The translations under genes were made by a program, and so were the position numbers. This document shows, in pieces, positions 60,684 to 64,000 of a stretch of 64,000 bases of DNA. Where the stretch lies: positions 62,001-126,000 of the forward strand of contig NW_027183596.1 in NCBI RefSeq assembly GCF_041296385.1. Direction: 5' to 3'. Source of the DNA: Aphelocoma coerulescens. Taxonomy: Eukaryota; Chordata; Aves; Passeriformes; Corvidae. Under the pieces are notes generated by a model. It made no database searches and was not told the DNA's origin. It worked only from the letters and a program-made list of their open reading frames with translations. Each line of letters starts with the position of its first letter. The first letter of the stretch is position 1.

Positions 60684-62876
60684 GGATCCTGAGTGTGGGA
60701 GAGGCAAGGCTTAGGATGGTGCGTAGAGCTGAGAAGGAAAGTGCCGAGAGCAGCGTGTGTGCTGCTGCTTTGAGGGGTGCAGTTGAAGTTGTAGGCAGCA
60801 AGAGCTTTCTCAGCTGGCCCTTTTGTGAGCTCTGCTTTTGCCAGATGACTTCCATCTTACCCTCTTACCATCTTAGCCTCTCATTTTTGCATATCCCAAA
60901 CCCCCTTCCAAACATCCAGCAGCTGCTTGTAAAGAAGAAGTCCTAGAACAAAAAGCCAGTGCTGCCTTTCATAGCCCCTTTGCTGTCTATGAAGTAGAGG
61001 AAAGAAGCTAGTGAGACGCACTTTCTTTCTCAACTCCATAGAGCGCATCCTTCTCTCAAGGTGGCAGAGTCCTTGGCGGAAGTGAAGCATCTGCAGCTGC
61101 AGTTCAGACTGAGAGATGTGCCAGGACAGGAAACATTTGCTGACCTTCCCTGTTCCCTGTGCAACATGATTCTCGCATCCCAGTCACTTTCACATACCTT
61201 CGGTACCCCTGAGTCCAAGCAGCTAAAGCTCACAGAGACAGAAGTGTCAGGAAGGAAAACGTTCCAAAAGCACCCCCTTCTCTTATCAGCATATAAATTG
61301 TGCACAACAGGCTGCGGCACCGAACCTTCCTTCTCAGATAGACATGCCATCACACTTTTCACTCTTGCAGCTCGGTTGAAAAGCTCCAGCAGCTGCTCCC
61401 GCAATAGCAAAAGGTTCTAGAAGTGAAAGCCAGTTTGGGGCTGCACCTTCTCCTTGCCGCATGTAAGCCACACCAAACTCCCTGATGCACTCTGTCCTCC
61501 CCTTCTCAAAGGAGTAGACGGTGGCATCAGGACACACCTGTGTCCCAGCAGCTGGGTGCCCAGCCGGGAGCAGGAGCAGGGCTGGGGCTGCTCCCAAAGT
61601 TGCCCCGCCCCAATGCCAGAGCCGGACATATGCTGAGGGGGGGCTGGATCAGGCTTTATTGTCCAGCTGCATGCCAGGAGTGAGCACAAAATCTACCTGC
61701 ATTCTCTGCAGCATGCCATCCTGGAGCAGAGCCATTGCCAAAGGAAGCCGTGAGCCCGTGCCAAGCCAGTGCCGGAGTGGGATCCTAGCAGCACCTGTGG
61801 AAGCCGGGAGAGAGGAGCCCACCTGGAGCAGGTTCGTGCAGGATTAATCATCCCGTGGCTTCCCACCAGGGTCCTGTTGCTTCCAAAAGGCCCCACAGTG
61901 TCACTGTGGCCCCTCGGTTCCACCAGGTTCCATAGCGTCACTGTGGTGCCCAGGGTTCCGTCAGCTTCGCCAGCATCCCCACGGTCTGCAGAGCTCCCCG
62001 AGCTTCTGTGGTGTCACAGTGGAGGCAGGGTTGCATCAGGTTCCATAGCATCAGCACGGTCTCCAGGGCTCCCAGAGGTTCTGTGGTGTCACAGTGGAGG
62101 CAGGGTTGCATCAGGTTCCATAGCATCACCACAGTCTCCAGGGCTCCCTGAGCTTCTGTGGTGTCACAGTGGAGGCAGGGTTGCATCAGGTTCCATAGCA
62201 TCAGCACGGTCTCCAGGGCTCCCAGAGGTTCTGTGGTGTCACAGAGGAGGCAGGGTTGCATCAGGTTCAATAGCATCAGCACGGTCTCCAGGGCTCCCCT
62301 GAGCTTCTGTGGTGGTGTCACAGAGGAGCCAGGCTTCCTTGTAGTTCCCCAGCATCACAAAGGCTCTCCTGGGAGCCACGGGTCACAAAGCACCGTGGGC
62401 TCTGTGCAGCCCCGCTGTGTCACAATGGCCGCTGGCTTCCACGAGCCCCCGCAGTGTCCCAGTGGGCCCCGTGGCTTTAGGAGTGGGTGGCTGGGAGTTG
62501 GTGCCAGCGGCTGGGGGAGCAGCAGCAGGGACTGTGTGTGGACAGTGCCATGGCCACTTGTGTGGCCACTGGTGTCTCTGTGCCAGGCACAGCCGTGGTG
62601 TGTAACACCGGCTCTGGGTCCTTTGGCTGTGCAGGTGGCAGTCACGGCCTGGAGCAGGGCTGCTCCCGGGGGACAGCCTGGGGCAGGAGGCTGCTGGAGA
62701 TTCATTCCCCACACTCCTTGTCATGAGGTGCTCAGAGTGATTGGAAAGGCTGTTGGCAGCAGGCAGTTCTCTGGGTTCAAGCTGTGGAGCTGTCAGCGGG
62801 AATGCAAAGGCCAAGCTGGTGAGCCTTTTGTCCTGGTGCCTTTAGTGTGTGAGCAGTCCCTGGTGCCGTTGTCTTT
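60684..62876. repeat. Unit 28, short
   Basis: Four-copy minisatellite at 62004-62303. It has ggtacccc (61206) together with acgttcc, a pairing seen otherwise only in the partial unit after it. The last copy has caat. Confidence 0.95.
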
Positions 62877-64000
62877 GGATCCTGAGTGTGGGAGAGGCAA
62901 GGCTTAGGATGGTGCGTAGAGCTGAGAAGGAAAGTGCCGAGAGCAGCGTGTGTGCTGCTGCTTTGAGGGGTGCAGTTGAAGTTGTAGGCAGCAAGAGCTT
63001 TCTCAGCTGGCCCTTTTGTGAGCTCTGCTTTTGCCAGATGACTTCCATCTTACCCTCTTACCATCTTAGCCTCTCATTTTTGCATATCCCAAACCCCCTT
63101 CCAAACATCCAGCAGCTGCTTGTAAAGAAGAAGTCCTAGAACAAAAAGCCAGTGCTGCCTTTCATAGCCCCTTTGCTGTCTATGAAGTAGAGGAAAGAAG
63201 CTAGTGAGACGCACTTTCTTTCTCAACTCCATAGAGCGCATCCTTCTCTCAAGGTGGCAGAGTCCTTGGCGGAAGTGAAGCATCTGCAGCTGCAGTTCAG
63301 ACTGAGAGATGTGCCAGGACAGGAAACATTTGCTGACCTTCCCTGTTCCCTGTGCAACATGATTCTCGCATCCCAGTCACTTTCACATACCTTCGGTACC
63401 CCTGAGTCCAAGCAGCTAAAGCTCACAGAGACAGAAGTGTCAGGAAGGAAAACGTTCCAAAAGCACCCCCTTCTCTTATCAGCATATAAATTGTGCACAA
63501 CAGGCTGCGGCACCGAACCTTCCTTCTCAGATAGACATGCCATCACACTTTTCACTCTTGCAGCTCGGTTGAAAAGCTCCAGCAGCTGCTCCCGCAATAG
63601 CAAAAGGTTCTAGAAGTGAAAGCCAGTTTGGGGCTGCACCTTCTCCTTGCCGCATGTAAGCCACACCAAACTCCCTGATGCACTCTGTCCTCCCCTTCTC
63701 AAAGGAGTAGACGGTGGCATCAGGACACACCTGTGTCCCAGCAGCTGGGTGCCCAGCCGGGAGCAGGAGCAGGGCTGGGGCTGCTCCCAAAGTTGCCCCG
63801 CCCCAATGCCAGAGCCGGACATATGCTGAGGGGGGGCTGGATCAGGCTTTATTGTCCAGCTGCATGCCAGGAGTGAGCACAAAATCTACCTGCATTCTCT
63901 GCAGCATGCCATCCTGGAGCAGAGCCATTGCCAAAGGAAGCCGTGAGCCCGTGCCAAGCCAGTGCCGGAGTGGGATCCTAGCAGCACCTGTGGAAGCCGG
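62877..64000. repeat. Partial unit, left-hand 1124 bp
   Basis: The window ends just past the second BamHI site (63973). It has ggtacccc (C at 63399) and acgttcc, like unit 28. The minisatellite is not reached. Confidence 0.97.

Larger units (their letters stand above)
1..64000. repeat. Macrosatellite array, 2268/2193-bp tandem units
   Basis: The same sequence recurs head to tail from the first to the last base. Phased at BamHI, unit starts fall at 198, 2466, 4734, 6927, 9195, 11388, 13656, 15924, 18117, 20385, 22653, 24921, 27189, 29457, 31725, 33918, 36186, 38454, 40722, 42990, 45183, 47451, 49644, 51837, 54105, 56298, 58491, 60684 and 62877. Spacing is always exactly 2268 or 2193 bp; the only length change seen is loss or gain of one internal 75-bp copy. 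Units differ by a handful of single-base substitutions. Neither end of the array is in the window. It resembles macrosatellites such as DXZ4, D4Z4 or chicken MHM in scale. The MHM identification is inference. Confidence 0.98.

Noticed and set aside
1..64000. rDNA, tRNA cluster, histone cluster or alpha-satellite array
   Set aside because: No rRNA or tRNA consensus, no histone frame and no 171-bp period are present.
1..64000. Remnant LINE, SINE or LTR element as origin of the unit
   Set aside because: No reverse-transcriptase frame, poly(A) tail, terminal repeat, target-site duplication or CR1-type 3' tail motif was seen. A library search could still find a diverged fragment.

Overview
The whole window is one uninterrupted macrosatellite: 28 complete head-to-tail units plus a partial unit at each end. 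I see no unique flanking DNA, no recognisable gene, no transposon and no structural RNA gene. Units come in two lengths, 2268 bp (17 units) and 2193 bp (11 units). The 75-bp difference is exactly one copy of an internal 75-bp minisatellite, which has five copies in long units and four in short ones. I phase each unit at a BamHI hexamer (first at 198); a second BamHI site lies 1096 bp further in, in every unit.

Unit layout, using the unit starting at 198: 198-880 mixed-composition sequence with a CTCF-like core and a TATA-like box; 885-1300 GC-rich sequence with splice-like signals, a short hairpin and a minus-strand AATAAA; 1407-1517 degenerate minisatellite copies containing a near-perfect palindrome; 1518-1892 the regular 75-bp array; 1893 to about 2070 degenerate copies again; 2071-2465 GC-rich sequence with a second CTCF-like core, a hairpin and an exon-like segment.

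The array has higher-order structure. Single-base markers sort the units into types. In order they read A-B-C-B-C-D-x-x-E-F-E-F-A-B-C-D-G-D-G followed by nine less regular units. Dimers dominate (BC, EF, DG). The block A-BC-BC-D near the left end recurs about 27 kb away as A-BC-D, with one dimer fewer. Short units are the minority in the first 20 units (5) and the majority in the last 8 (6).

Organism: a vertebrate genome is indicated by strong CpG depletion (about 48 CpG per 2268 bp by hand count), between-unit variants that look like decay of methylated CpG, and the macrosatellite form itself. The best candidate I can name is the male-hypermethylated (MHM) region of the chicken Z chromosome, described in the literature as about 210 tandem copies of a 2.2-kb BamHI unit beside DMRT1, transcribed in females into nuclear non-coding RNA. 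Size, tandem form, BamHI sites and CpG decay fit. Two BamHI sites per unit do not fit a simple 2.2-kb BamHI ladder. I hold this identity at roughly one in three; another avian or vertebrate macrosatellite is the alternative.

There are many open frames, but they look fortuitous: they overlap on both strands, one is broken by a stop in some units, and none resembles a protein I know. If the array has a function it is more likely through RNA or chromatin (non-coding transcription, CTCF binding, methylation) than through protein.
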